Shown here one piece after another: positions 41,096 to 51,900 of a DNA stretch of 64,000 nucleotides. Source of the DNA: Cyanophora paradoxa. Taxonomy: Eukaryota; Glaucocystophyceae; Cyanophorales; Cyanophoraceae. The DNA is taken from NCBI GenBank assembly GCA_004431415.1, contig QPMI01000145.1, forward strand, positions 62,001 to 126,000. The letters run 5' to 3'. A program made the position numbers and the translations under genes. The notes under the pieces were generated by a model. That model made no database searches. It was not told the origin of the DNA and saw nothing but the letters and a program-made list of their open reading frames with translations. Within the stretch, counting starts at the first letter, position 1. Each line of letters opens with the position of its first letter.

Positions 41096-44000
41096 TCGCA
41101 GATGAAGAGGCCGTCGTCGATGTATGTACAGAGGAGGACGCCCGCGAGCACAAGCCAGTACTTCGCGAAGGCCCTCATCACCTTCGTGAAGATGTAGCAC
41201 GCGGCGGCGACCCCGAAGGGGAGGGCCTGATACACATAGTAGTGCGTCACCCCTCCTATCGTCCACTTGAAGGCCAGGATGCAGGCCGTCAGCATGCAGA
41301 GTGCGATGTGGTAGTAGCCCTTTCGCAGGTCGTAGGATACGAGCCAGCAGTTGGGATACCGACGCAGGAGCTCGATCACCTGGTCGAGCGTCTGGTAGCG
41401 GAACGAGCGAAGGTGAATGTAGCGGTTGACACGCTTGGCATCGAGGCAGAGCCGGAATTTGTCCGCCCCTTTCTTATCCACCGTGTGAAGGGAAGACACC
41501 AGGGGGGGCTTGGGCTCGTCCGGGCCGACGCGGCGCACTGCACCCAGCGCGACCATGCTCTTTTTCGGGCCTTCTACCTCCGAATCCACGAAGGCTTTAT
41601 GCGCCGGCGAGATCGAGCATGAGGGGCGCGGTTCTTCCTCAAACGCCGGAATCTGATCCGGCGTGATCGCCTGCGAGGGGTCCCAGGGGTCGCGCGGGTC
41701 GAATCTGTCGGCGTCTCGCAGGGCGAAGCGCGCTCCGCGAGATAGGACAAGCTTCACATAGCGCGGAACGGTTGTCCCCGCCTTCCTGAACTGCCTCACC
41801 CATGCCGCGGCATGTGTTTTAAACTGGCCTGCGCGGAATGCGGCCTCGTGCGCTTTGAAATCGTATGGTGGGGGCTGCCCGTGCTCACGCACGAAGGCCC
41901 GTAGCCTCTCAAGGCGTGCTCCACCCGTTCCCGGCGGTGCCAATGCGTTGGAGTTCGATAGCGCTATCAGCTCGCCCCCCCGCATGCCCGGCAGGTCGAC
42001 CTCATGGTCACAATCAGAAGTAGAAGTCAATTTTGGCCCGTAGGCCTCGACTGGCCAGGGCCCTACATGTACAGTGTCATCCATCACTGCCAGGTCCCAG
42101 GCCACACGTGTCCCGCTGAACCCCACCGAGGCCTGCGCACTACTGGCGCCGGCGCTGGGGGGAGCGGCCGCGCGGGCTGCGGGAGCGCTTGCGCTCGCGA
42201 TCGCTGTCCTTGGGGGGGGTACGCTGGCGGGGGGCCGGGGGCATCCGGTTGCCGCCGCCTCCCCCCTTGCCGCCGCCGTTGTAGCCGCCGCCGCTGTTGT
42301 GGCCGCCGCCGCCGTTGTAGCCCCGCTGCCGCCCTGGCCGCCGCCGGAGCCGACGTCGCGCCGGGAGAGGGCGGCCAGCTGCTTGGGGTCGGCTGCGAGG
42401 GTAGAAATCAGGGGTGAAAAGGCCGTGGCCCGCAGGGTCGTTGCAGGCAAGGCCGTGGCCCGCACGTTTGATCTGGACGCCGTCGCCGTGCGCCAGCTGC
42501 GCCTCCTCCACCCCGCGTCGGTGGCCTTCTTGACGAGGTCGCGCTTCGACTTGCCCGGGTCGGTGCCGTCAGGGCTCTTGAAGAGGCCCTCCAGCGTGAT
42601 CCGGCGCCCCTCCGGCTTCCAGATGCGCGGCGGCGTCTCCTTGACCAGCCGCGTCGACTTGATGCCGGTGAGGGCATGTCGTCGCCGATCTTGCTCATCG
42701 CCGTGCGGATGAGCTCGGCCGAGAGGTTGGTCTGGAGGAAGGCGCCGTACGACGAGTTCGTCTTCGCCATGTAGGCCTCCGCGCCTTGTTCTTGTCGTAC
42801 GGGTCCGGGGCGGGCACGCCGCGGGACGCCCAGCGCTCACGGCGTCCGACGCCGGGTCAGCCAGGCCGCGGATCTCCAGGTTGGCCAGGTGGCCCAGGCG
42901 GCTGAGGTGGAGCGCCTTCACCAGCAAGCCCTTGGCGGCCTCCTTCTCGCCCGCCTTCCTGAGGAGCGCCACGCTCTGAAGACAGGACTGGACGAGGCCG
43001 CGGTTGGCCGCCAGCGCGCGGGCGGCGGCGTCGGTGCAAGCGTTCGCCATGTAGCCGGCGCCGGCCGCGAGCGCCGCCCGGATGATCTCCTTGACTGCGG
43101 GGTTCTGGATGTCGTTGCTGATCTCCGATGCGCACAGGCCCGCGCGGGCCAGGCGGGCCTGGTGCAGTGAGATGTCGGTGCGCTCCTTGACGGCGGCGGG
43201 GTCGATGCCGAAGAAGCCCGCGAGGTCCGCCAGCTTGTCGGGATCATCCAGCGCCTCGAGGATGTTCTTCATGTCGCCCTGAGGCTCGGGGCTGCGGGAG
43301 CGGTCGCGGGAGCGGTGGGGTTCGTCGTCCAGGCGGCGCTCCAGGCGGCTAACGAAATTCTCCAGGCCCCTCTCCAGACGCCCGAGGCGGTCGCCCGTGC
43401 GATCGTGCTCGCCGTCGCGCCGGCGCTCGCGCTCCTCCTCCCGATCGTAGTCCCGCTCACGATCGTAGTCCCGCTCGCGATCGTAGTCCCGCCGGTCGCC
43501 GTTCGCGTCGTCACGATCGCCGTCACCCCAGCGCTCGCCGTCCGCGTCACGCGCGCCGCCGCCGCCGCCGCGGCCGGCGCCGCCGGCACCGCCGTTACCG
43601 GCGGGCCGGCCCGCCGCGGCCGACGTCGCCAGCGCCAGCTGCAGGGACCCCGCCATGACCGGGCCCCGCCGGGCGCCCGACGCGCCGGCGCCGGCGTTGC
43701 CAGCGTTGGCGCCGGCGCCCGCCGCCGATGCGCCGCTCTCCAGCTGAGCCAGAAAGAGCTTCATGGCCAGTGCTTGCTGCTCGTTGTCGCCGTAGCCGAC
43801 CCCAGCGTGGTCCAGTACGTCACCGATGAGACCGCCGCTGAGGCGGGCATGGGTGCCGCCGACGACCTCGGTCGGCGTTGCCGCGCCGGCGGCCCGTGCC
43901 GCCGTGGTCGGAACCTCCACACCCACGGCGATCGCCAGCCAGCCAACAGTCAGCACCCGCCCGCTCGTCACCGCCTCCAGCACCGGCGCCATGCGCCGGT

Positions 44001-44772
44001 CCGCCAGGCACTTGCCGAACTGCCCGGCGAACTCGGCCGACCGGGCGTCCGCTCGGAAAGGCACCGCGAGAGACTGGAGGATCCGGAACTCGATTGAGCC
44101 TGACGGGGCCGCGGAGGCGAAGCGGGCGAACGTGACGCCGGGCGATTGGCCGAGTACGATGCGGATGACGCGATTGAACGCCGCCCGCACGGCGAGCGTT
44201 GCGTGGAGGACCGCCGCGCCGTCGTCGGGGTCCAGCCGGGTGAGCGCCGCTGCCCGGTGGAACACCAGCGACTCCGGGCCCTCGCCGACGATCCACACGT
44301 GTTCGGCGAACAGCTCCGTGGTCTCGCACGCCGCGTCCTCCGTACCACGATCCGTCCAGGCGATGTCCAGGCGGCGGCGGCCGCCGGCATCCGGCGTGGC
44401 CATCGACACTTCGAGCACGTCTGCGCCGGCTCTCGCCGACCACGCAAAGAGCCGGCCACGGTCGTCGAACGCCGGCAGAGACATGGCGAAGCCGTCCAGA
44501 GCCGCCTCCTCCGTCGGCAGCGCCGCGGTTTCGTCGGCGCCCGCGGCCCGGCCAACCGCGACGCGCGCGATCAGCTCTGCCTTGAGGGTCACTGGCACCC
44601 GTAGGTTGAGCGCCATCACACCCAGCCGTAGCTGCTCTGCGCTCGCCAAAAGAAACCGGATGAGCTGCTGTCCATGGAGTCCGCCAGCCCGCCAGCACTC
44701 CCCAGCCCATGCGCTAGCCCCGCCAATCCCGCGCGACTCCGACGCTTCGTGAAGCGTCCCTCCATCGGCCAT
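41096..44772 (-). pseudogene. YR unit 2 Gag-like and RT 5' part, cut by the insertion
   Basis: ATG 44772 (MADGGTLHEASESRG) reads in frame into LASAEQLRLGVMALNLRVPV, showing the intended Gag start. The Asp/Arg repeat and helical segments match unit 1. Single-base deletions near 42834, 42785, 42672 and 42512 shift the frame and partly restore it. A six-base difference occurs near 41540. RT motifs run up to YIDD (41113-41124) and stop about five codons later at the insertion. The unit can no longer make a complete RT. Confidence 0.85.
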
Positions 44773-45322
44773 AGCCGATCCTCGCTCACGGCCGTATGCC
44801 GACGGAGCGGAGCCTCCAATGGTCGACCACGGAGCCAGCCGCCGTGTCCGGGTAACTCAGCCCCTGTTTCTAGCGGTCTAGCGGGTCCAGCCTGCGCGTT
44901 TCCGAGCGCGCGGGCCCGGCCCGCCAGGGCCCGGGGTTCCCAAGGCGGAATGGGCGAAGGGGGTCACACCTTCGCTAGCGATGAGAAGTCGATCGAGGTC
45001 TCCGTTGCCTGCCATCGCGACCGTACGCGTGCCTGACACTGCTGCTGCTGGCAATGAGATCGGCAACACGCCCGGCAAATCGGGCAGTCGACGGGTACCC
45101 AACGACTGAGCCGGTGGCCCGGGTACAGCGAGCCCGTATCGCAGATGCGGGTACCGCCGCGCCCTGGCTCGCAGATCTGGGTACGCCGTGCGTCCGATCG
45201 CGATCCGATGATCGCGATCGCAAGCAGCAGGCGCGCGGCTCGTGCAAGCTGCTTTCGCGTTCGGCTCGGCCTTCGCTAGAAGAAAGCAGATTACTCGTAC
45301 GCTTTGCTAGAGTAATCTTCCC
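44730..45322 (-). promoter_or_regulatory. YR unit 2 leader and terminal repeat P
   Basis: Same leader and terminal repeat as in units 0 and 1. P is 45060-45322. It ends at CTTCCC, where satellite W resumes with GGAGCTTAAG. Confidence 0.55.
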
Positions 45323-45499
45323 GGAGCTTAAGCGAAACAGCGTGTGCGAAGCGGGCCTTAAGTTCCCGGATCCGGGAGCTTAAGCGAAACTGCGTGTGCG
45401 AAGCGGGTCTTAAGTTCCCGGATCCGGGAGCTTAAGCGAAACTTCGTGTGCGAAGCGGGTCTTAAGTTCCCGGATCCGGGAGCTTAAGCGAAACTCCGT
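45323..45499. repeat. Right array of 51-bp tandem repeat (satellite W)
   Basis: About three and a half copies of the 51-bp unit. Monomers read CGAAACAGCGTGTGCGAAGC or CGAAACTGCGTGTGCGAAGC, differing from the left array. The array begins with GGAGCTTAAG, which also ends the left array, so that decamer flanks the whole three-unit composite. Confidence 0.9.
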
Positions 45500-45703
45500 C
45501 GAAACTCTCTGTGAGCTGATATCGATCATGACTTCAAGCCGGCTCATTCACTCGCAGGCGAGACGTAACAAACCCGGCTTCAAGCCGGCCCCGCAGCTCA
45601 CTCGCAGAAGCGTGGCGCCGCGCGCGCGGGCCAAGCCTCTCGCCGCATCAGTCCGTCGCAGCCAGATAGCACACCACAGCGGAAGCGGTTCGGGGAGGCA
45701 CGA

Positions 45704-48700
45704 ATGGAGGAAGCTTCTGCGGGGTGCGGCTCGCGGCTCTTGATGTGCTCCGTCTGCTCCAATTGCTTTGTTCTCACGCACGAGCGCAGCGAGGCTCGCC
45801 CGGGCGGCGCCTGCGCCGAGCGCGGCGAGCGGGAGCTGGCCATGGGGAGAGCATCGGGGCACACGGCGTCCGCCGCCGCTGCTGTTCATGGTGCCGCTAG
45901 CACGTCCACACAGCTCGCAGCATCGTTCGCCCTCGCCCGAGCCGGCTCAGCCGGCGGATCGCGCGGCACGGTCTTCCGCGCGGCGCCTGCTCGGCCGTTG
46001 GTGCACACAGCGCTTCCTGCGCCGCCCGGCGAGCGCAGCGGACCGGCAGCGCACGTGAGGATGCGGGAAGAGCTCCTGCAGCTGCGCGAGCGGCAGCTCC
46101 CCATCGTAGCCGTCCGACAAAGCGCTAGTACTAGTACCAGTGTTTCGGAGGCCGAGCGGCGCGCGGCGGCCGCTGCCCCGGAGCGGGACCGAGAGGCGGA
46201 GCTTGCGTCGCGCGTCGCGGATCTTGAGCGGCAGCTGCAGCGGCAGGCGACGGAGATCGAATCTTTGAACGCGCGGCTGCAGCAGATCCAGGGGCTCCGC
46301 TCGTCCGACTCTTCGAGCAGCACCAGCCCGGCGCCGCCCCGATCGAAGCAGCAGCCGCAGCCGCCAACGCCGAACGACGAGCGTTCGGCGAAACGGCAGC
46401 GGACGGCGGGCCCGGACACGGCGCCGGCGTGCCCCTTCGACGTCCTCCCGGACGAGCTGGTGAAGCGCATCTTCGAGCAGCTCGGCATGCACGCCGCCTA
46501 CCGCGGCTGCGTCGACGACGTGTGCCGGCGGTTCCGGCGCGTTCTGGCGCTAATAGAGTGGCCGGCGCTCGTCGTTTCCCTGCACATCGCCAAGGGACTG
46601 CGCCCCATTTACGACGACGAGTCCGACGACTCGGAAGATCGGGTGCGCCTCTTGCACTTGCATAGCTATGATCAAGCTTGCTTAAGGCCGATCTTAGCGG
46701 TCGCACGCAGTACCGCGACCGGAAGTCGGAGGCTGAGGTGCTAGTGGAGACCTGGCGGAAGCTGCTGCTGGGGGGCCGGGCGCGCCTCAAGGAGGGCGGA
46801 AAGGTGACTGTCTACATCAACTTTCCCAAATACTTGAACCGAGATGAATACGTGAGCGCCCTAGCCGCTGCGTTCTTACCGCTCTCGTTCATCTTGCTGA
46901 CTCGAGATCTACCCTTGGACCAGTTTCCCGACGAGGCGTTCCGCGAGTGTAAGGAAGTTGGGGCGCAGCTGCCCGCCTTCTTCAGCGCCGCCGCGCGAAA
47001 ATCGCCGGGCGGCCTTGGGACCGCTTGCATTTCTCTTCATGGCGACACAACGATGTTTTTTGTGCGTCCATGGCTCTGTTTCTTTAATCCTTTGAATTGC
47101 TACCCATGCTACCTCACCATGGCCTCACCGTGCCTTAACTTGTCTCACCATGCTACCCATGTCTCAGGTGTACAGGTCGGATGCTCGGTTCAAGATGGAC
47201 GAACTTCTGTGCAACGTCGCGCTTGGCCTCGGCACCAGCGGCGGGGCCCGTTGCTTGAAGTTTCGGTCCTCTGTCGACGAAGTACTCAAGGAGACTGCAG
47301 CACGCCGCGCGACCTCCGACGTGCTCCAGCGGTCCCTCCAGCCGCTCTCGTCCACCCTGCGCGAGCTGGAGCTGCCCTCAGACTTCTTCCTGCTCTCCGA
47401 CGATGCCCGGGCGATCGTGGCGTCCCTGCCTGGCCTGCAGAAGCTCGACGTTGTGTTGGGAGAGGACGATGCGGGCGGCTCGGGAGCTGCCAACGCCATC
47501 GGACAGTTGTCATCGCTCCAGAATCTGACGCTCGGACTTCAGAACCCGACCCGTGACAGCGCCACGGATGTGCTGCAGGGCATTGCACGTGGAGTTGCAG
47601 CTCAGTCGTTGAAGACTCTTCTCGTGGCTTGTACGCTAGTTGATGATATCACTACTCCTCTCACTAGTACTGCACCTCGTAATCCATTTGGCAGATCTTG
47701 GCGCCCTCACACCAGACGCCATGGAATGGATTGCACGCATGCATGGTCTCACCGGGCTTTCCATTACTGTGAGCCTCACATTCTAAAACGCCATCCTCTC
47801 CGCACGCTGCTCGTCCACTGATGGACTGATTTCGCTATGTATGCAGGTGAACCGGAGGAGCGCGCGCAGCCTGCGCAAAATCTCGGCTCTCCGTTCGTTG
47901 GAGTATCTAGGACTTTTCCTAGGTCTCCCAGAAGCGCCAGAGGAAGGCTACACCGAATCTGAGGCGTCCAGAGCGATGCGGCACACGAAGGAAATGTGCG
48001 AGGACGTGGCTGACGCCCTGAGGCCCCTCGTTCGCAAACAGCGGGCGGAGGGCCAGACGCCCTCCCAGGGCATTCAGACCATGAGGCTGTGGGTTTGCCA
48101 GGAGGATCACCACCTGCGCGACGGGGCGCGCGTGTCCCCCTTCGACTCGGTTGCCTTTGCGGACCTCGTCTCTTCCATCTCGACAGTCCTCACCTACGTC
48201 GAGTGCGTTGCGTATTTTTCAGTTGCAGTTGGTGTTTTCGTCCTTAGGTTGACATGACAGGGCCCGGTCCCACCTTGCAGGTACGAGACGTTCGTTCTCG
48301 ACGCGCCGTCCACACGCGAGCTGGAGGCGCTGGCGGCCTGTCCGCGGCTGGAAATCATGGAATTCCGGCACCGCGCGCAGCACGCCACCGACGTGCAGGT
48401 GTACAGGTTCGCCGTATATATATGGTCGTCTGCGTTCTGGGCTTCCTTTAAAGCAGAAGTGTTCGCGCTTCGCAGCTCCATCAAGCACGTGGAGGAAGTC
48501 GATGACTGCGCGCCTCCAGCAGCAAGCTCAAGTGTCTCCGGCGACAGGGCCATCAGCCTTCCCGGCGACTGCACTCTCTCGGTCCACGTCGCCGTCCCGC
48601 CGCGGCATCGCTCCGCCAAGGAGGTCATCCAGTCGCTGCTGCAGACGTGGCTCCCGTCCAACACGGACAACGAGATAGACGTGTTCTGCTACGACCACAA

Positions 48701-48704
48701 CTGA
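45704..48704 (+). CDS. F-box protein with coiled coil and leucine-rich C-terminus
   Basis: F-box proteins recruit substrates to SCF ubiquitin ligases through Skp1. Exon 1 is open from ATG 45704; an internal ATG at 46061 (MREELLQLRERQLPIVAV) is an equally good start because the upstream part is low complexity. Coiled coil: ASRVADLERQLQRQATEIES (about 46210-46290). F-box: CPFDVLPDELVKRIFEQLGM and CRRFRRVLALIEWP (46430-46565). Later exons resemble leucine-rich repeats: TLRELELPSDFFLLSDDARA, LPGLQKLDVVLGEDD, LSSLQNLTLGLQN (47350-47550), SLKTLLVACTLV, ISALRSLEYLGLFLGLPEAP (about 47880-47940) and FADLVSSISTVLTYVE. The chain ends NEIDVFCYDHN with stop at 48704. Introns of about 100-500 bp separate the exons. 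Domain order is coiled coil, F-box, LRR. Confidence 0.78.
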
Positions 48705-48950
48705 AAGTTACATGTGCATGCCTTGTACATGTAACCCATGTTCTAGGCAGCTTGCCGACCCGTCTTTGCGCAGGCGCCGGCATAAGCTTTTTTCTGTAGC
48801 TTGATATTGCATTTGCATTCGAATTTGAAACGAATCGCGCTTGCAAGTACTGCAAGTCGCGATCGCAGGGGGGGGGTATAGTGGGCCCAGAGGGGGGTGA
48901 GCCGGGAGGGAGGTCTCGAAGCTTTCAGACTAGCTGCCGCAGCCCCCCGG

Positions 48951-51900
48951 CTAGTAAAGGGGGCGGGTGGGCGAGCCGCCTCGCGAGCCGGGCCCCGGCC
49001 AGGACCCGGCGCCCACGCCGGCGCCGCCGCTGAACGCCCCCTCGCCCCCGCCCTCCTCCTCCTCCTCCTCGCCCCCGCTGGAGCGGCGGCGGGGCGGCGA
49101 GCGGCCGGCCGGGGCCTCGGAGCCGGGCGAGGCGGTCAGCGTGTAGGCGTGCGAGATCGAGTCCGACACCAGCGTGAGGTACTGCGGCGGCGTCAGCTGG
49201 CCCCTCTCTCCCACCAGACAGATCAAATTGAAGCTCGACTCGCTCGGCTGGGCTCACCTGGCGGCGGGCGGCGGACTGGCGGGCGAGCTCGAGGTCCCGC
49301 TCCTCCGTGTCCGCCAGCTGCTTCGTGATCTGCTCACTTGCAGTTAGCAATTGTTAGCGGATTTGAAAGCAAATTCAAACGGGCCTCGTAGAGCTTGTCG
49401 GCCATGGCGGAGACCTGCCGCTCGAGGTCCGCGCTGTGGGCGACCCGCTTGCGGCCCAGGGCGTGCACCCACGCCACCCACGCCCGCGTCCGCAGCCGCT
49501 CCCGCGCCCCCGCCTGCCCCCGGCGCCGGCGCCCGCCTCGCCTCAGCCGACGCGGAAGCAAGCGAGGGCGAGGCGGCGGCGGCAGGGGCGGGCGGGGCAA
49601 AGGCGCACGCGGAAGTGGTCGACGACGCGGACGGCGGTGAGGCGCGCGTGGCGCGTGCGGTCCGCCCACTCCCGCCACGCCCGCATCACCCGCATCACCT
49701 GCGCGCGAGCGCACACACGCGTCAGAGATCCAGATCCAGACCCAGAGCAAAGACCGGGCCGCCGCAAAACGCGCGGGGGGGCCTCGCGGTCGTGGGACTT
49801 AAAAGAGGGGCGGGCGCGAGGGGCGGGCAGGCAACGGGGGGAGTGGCATGGGCGGGCGGGCGGTCTGGAGCAGTCTAGAGCAAGGCCGGCGGACGCGGCG
49901 CGGGCGGGACGGGGCGGGGCGGGACGGGGCGGGGCGGGGCGGGGCGGGGGCGGGCCTGGCGGTCGTGGAACTTGAAGTGGAGGCAGAGGGCCATCCGCTC
50001 CATCAGCGCCCCCCGCTCCGCCTCCCCCGCCACCTCCCGCTCCTGCGCGGCGGGTCGGCGGCCGGGCCGGCGGGCGCTGAGCGAGGGGGCCGGGGAGCTG
50101 GCAAGCTGACGTGCGCGCGCACCCGTACTTCAGAGTCGCGGAGGGCGGCCGCCGCCTCCGCCCGCCGCTCCGCCTCTACCATCGCCCTGGCGAGAGGCGC
50201 CGCCGCCGTCAGCTTCGAATCCGGGGCTGGCTGGCGCGGGCGCGGGCGAGCGGCCGGCGCCGCCTCTCGCCGCCTCGCACGCATGCGCGCACCGCTCGGC
50301 GTCCTCGGTCCGCGTCTCCATGCGGACGCGCGAGCGCGCGTCGGCGCGGACCTGCGCCCGAGAGTTAGTAAGTAAGCTAGCTAGATAGCTAGCTGTCAGT
50401 TATCTACTTAGTTAGCTAGCAAATCTCTCTAAAAAGAGTTTTTCTCGTGACCTTCCAGACGAAGAGGGTCTTGAGGAGGCGGAGGCGCTCCTGTGCCTCC
50501 TCGAGCGCCTCGAACTGCTGCTCGGCCAGCGTCGACTGCACGGCAAGCTCCCGCCTGGCCTCCTCCAGCGCCCCGTCCGCCTCCCGCCGCTCCGCGCGCA
50601 GCCGCTCCGCCTCCGCCCGCCCGTCGTGCAGCGCCCGCGCCTCCGCCTGCCGGGCCCCAGACGACGGCTCACGAGAGAAAGGAAGAAAAGGAAGGCTTCT
50701 TCATGCTCCTAGAGCTTAAGAAAGGCCTCCTAAGGTCGGGGCTCGCTCGCATGCGCACGTCGAGGGCGGCGAGGCGGCGGGAGAGCTCGTCGCGCTCGGC
50801 CATGCGCCCCGCCTCGCTCTCCATGAGCGCCGCCTCGTGCTTCAGCCGCCGCTCTCGGTCCAGCACCGTCTGAAAGGGCGGGGAAGGGGAGGGCGGTCAG
50901 GTAGAGGTAGAGGGGCGGGGCTGGGAGGGGCGGAGGGTGGGGGGGCTGGCTGCCTTCCAGACGAGGAGGGCGCGGCAGGACTCCCAGCGCCGCGAGCGCT
51001 GCGCCAGCGCCTCCGTCCGCCAGTCCGCGAAGGCCGCCTGCAGCACCGCGCGCCGCCCCGTCCGCTCCGCCCGCCGCTCCGCCCGCTCCCCCATCGCCTG
51101 CCCCGCCCGCCGCCCGGCTCGCTCGCTCGCTCGCTCGCGGAGGGCGCCGCGCCGCGCCGCGCCGCGCACCGCCTTGCGCCGGCGGTGGGCGACGTAGGCG
51201 CGCCAGGCGGCCCACGCATCGCGGCAGCGGCCGGCCTCCCACCGCCTCGCGATGCGGTCGCCCGCGACCGTCCGCGCGTGCCGCGCCGCCGCCCACCTGC
51301 GTGCGGCACAGGCGCCGCCGTCAGCAGCGCGGCCGGGGAGAGCGGGCGGGCGGGCGTGGGGACCTCCGCCAGGCCGTGAAGGCGCGGGTGGTGTCCAGCG
51401 CGGCGCAGGCGGCGGCGTGGCGGTCCGCCAGCGAGCGCGCCGCCGCCGCGCGCCGCATCCCGCCCGTCTCCAGCTGCTCGTACTGCGGCTCGTCAGAGCG
51501 AGCCCGACAGGCGGGGCGGGCGGGGCGGGGCGGGGCGGGGCGCACGTGGAGGAGCGCGCCGCGTCTTCCGCTTCCCTCCGCGCAGCCTCCTCCGCCGCCT
51601 GCGCCGTCCGGCCCCGTCAGGCGCCGGAGCGGGCGCCGGGCGCTGGGCGGCGCGGGGCGGCGCCTTCTCGGCCTTGCGGCGTGCGGCCTGCAGCTCGCGC
51701 TCCAGGGAGGCCACCGTCCCCTTCAGCTGCACCACTGCGCGGGCCGCGGCGTCGGGCGCCCGCCCGTGCAAAGCGGAGCGGGGCGGGGCGGGGCGGGGCG
51801 GGCGGGGCGGCGCACGCTCGAGGGCTGCCTTCTCGGCCGCCACGCGCGCGTCCAGCGCGTCCCGCTGCGGCCGTGCGAGTGAGTCGGACCGGCGCCAGCG

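Larger units (their letters stand above)
32040..45322 (-). mobile_element. YR retrotransposon unit 2, interrupted by a 4.8-kb insertion
   Basis: Without the insertion at 36271-41095 and its 3-bp duplication the unit is about 8.45 kb, matching unit 1. Repeats: outer QT 32040-32409, spacer U 32410-32871, internal P 32872-33134, internal QT 33135-33503, terminal P 45060-45322. The left flank GGATCCG and right flank GGAGCTTAAG read continuously as satellite W. Unit 2 keeps the four-A tract that puts the leader ATG in frame with Gag, but has several single-base deletions near 42320-42830 in Gag. Confidence 0.88.
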
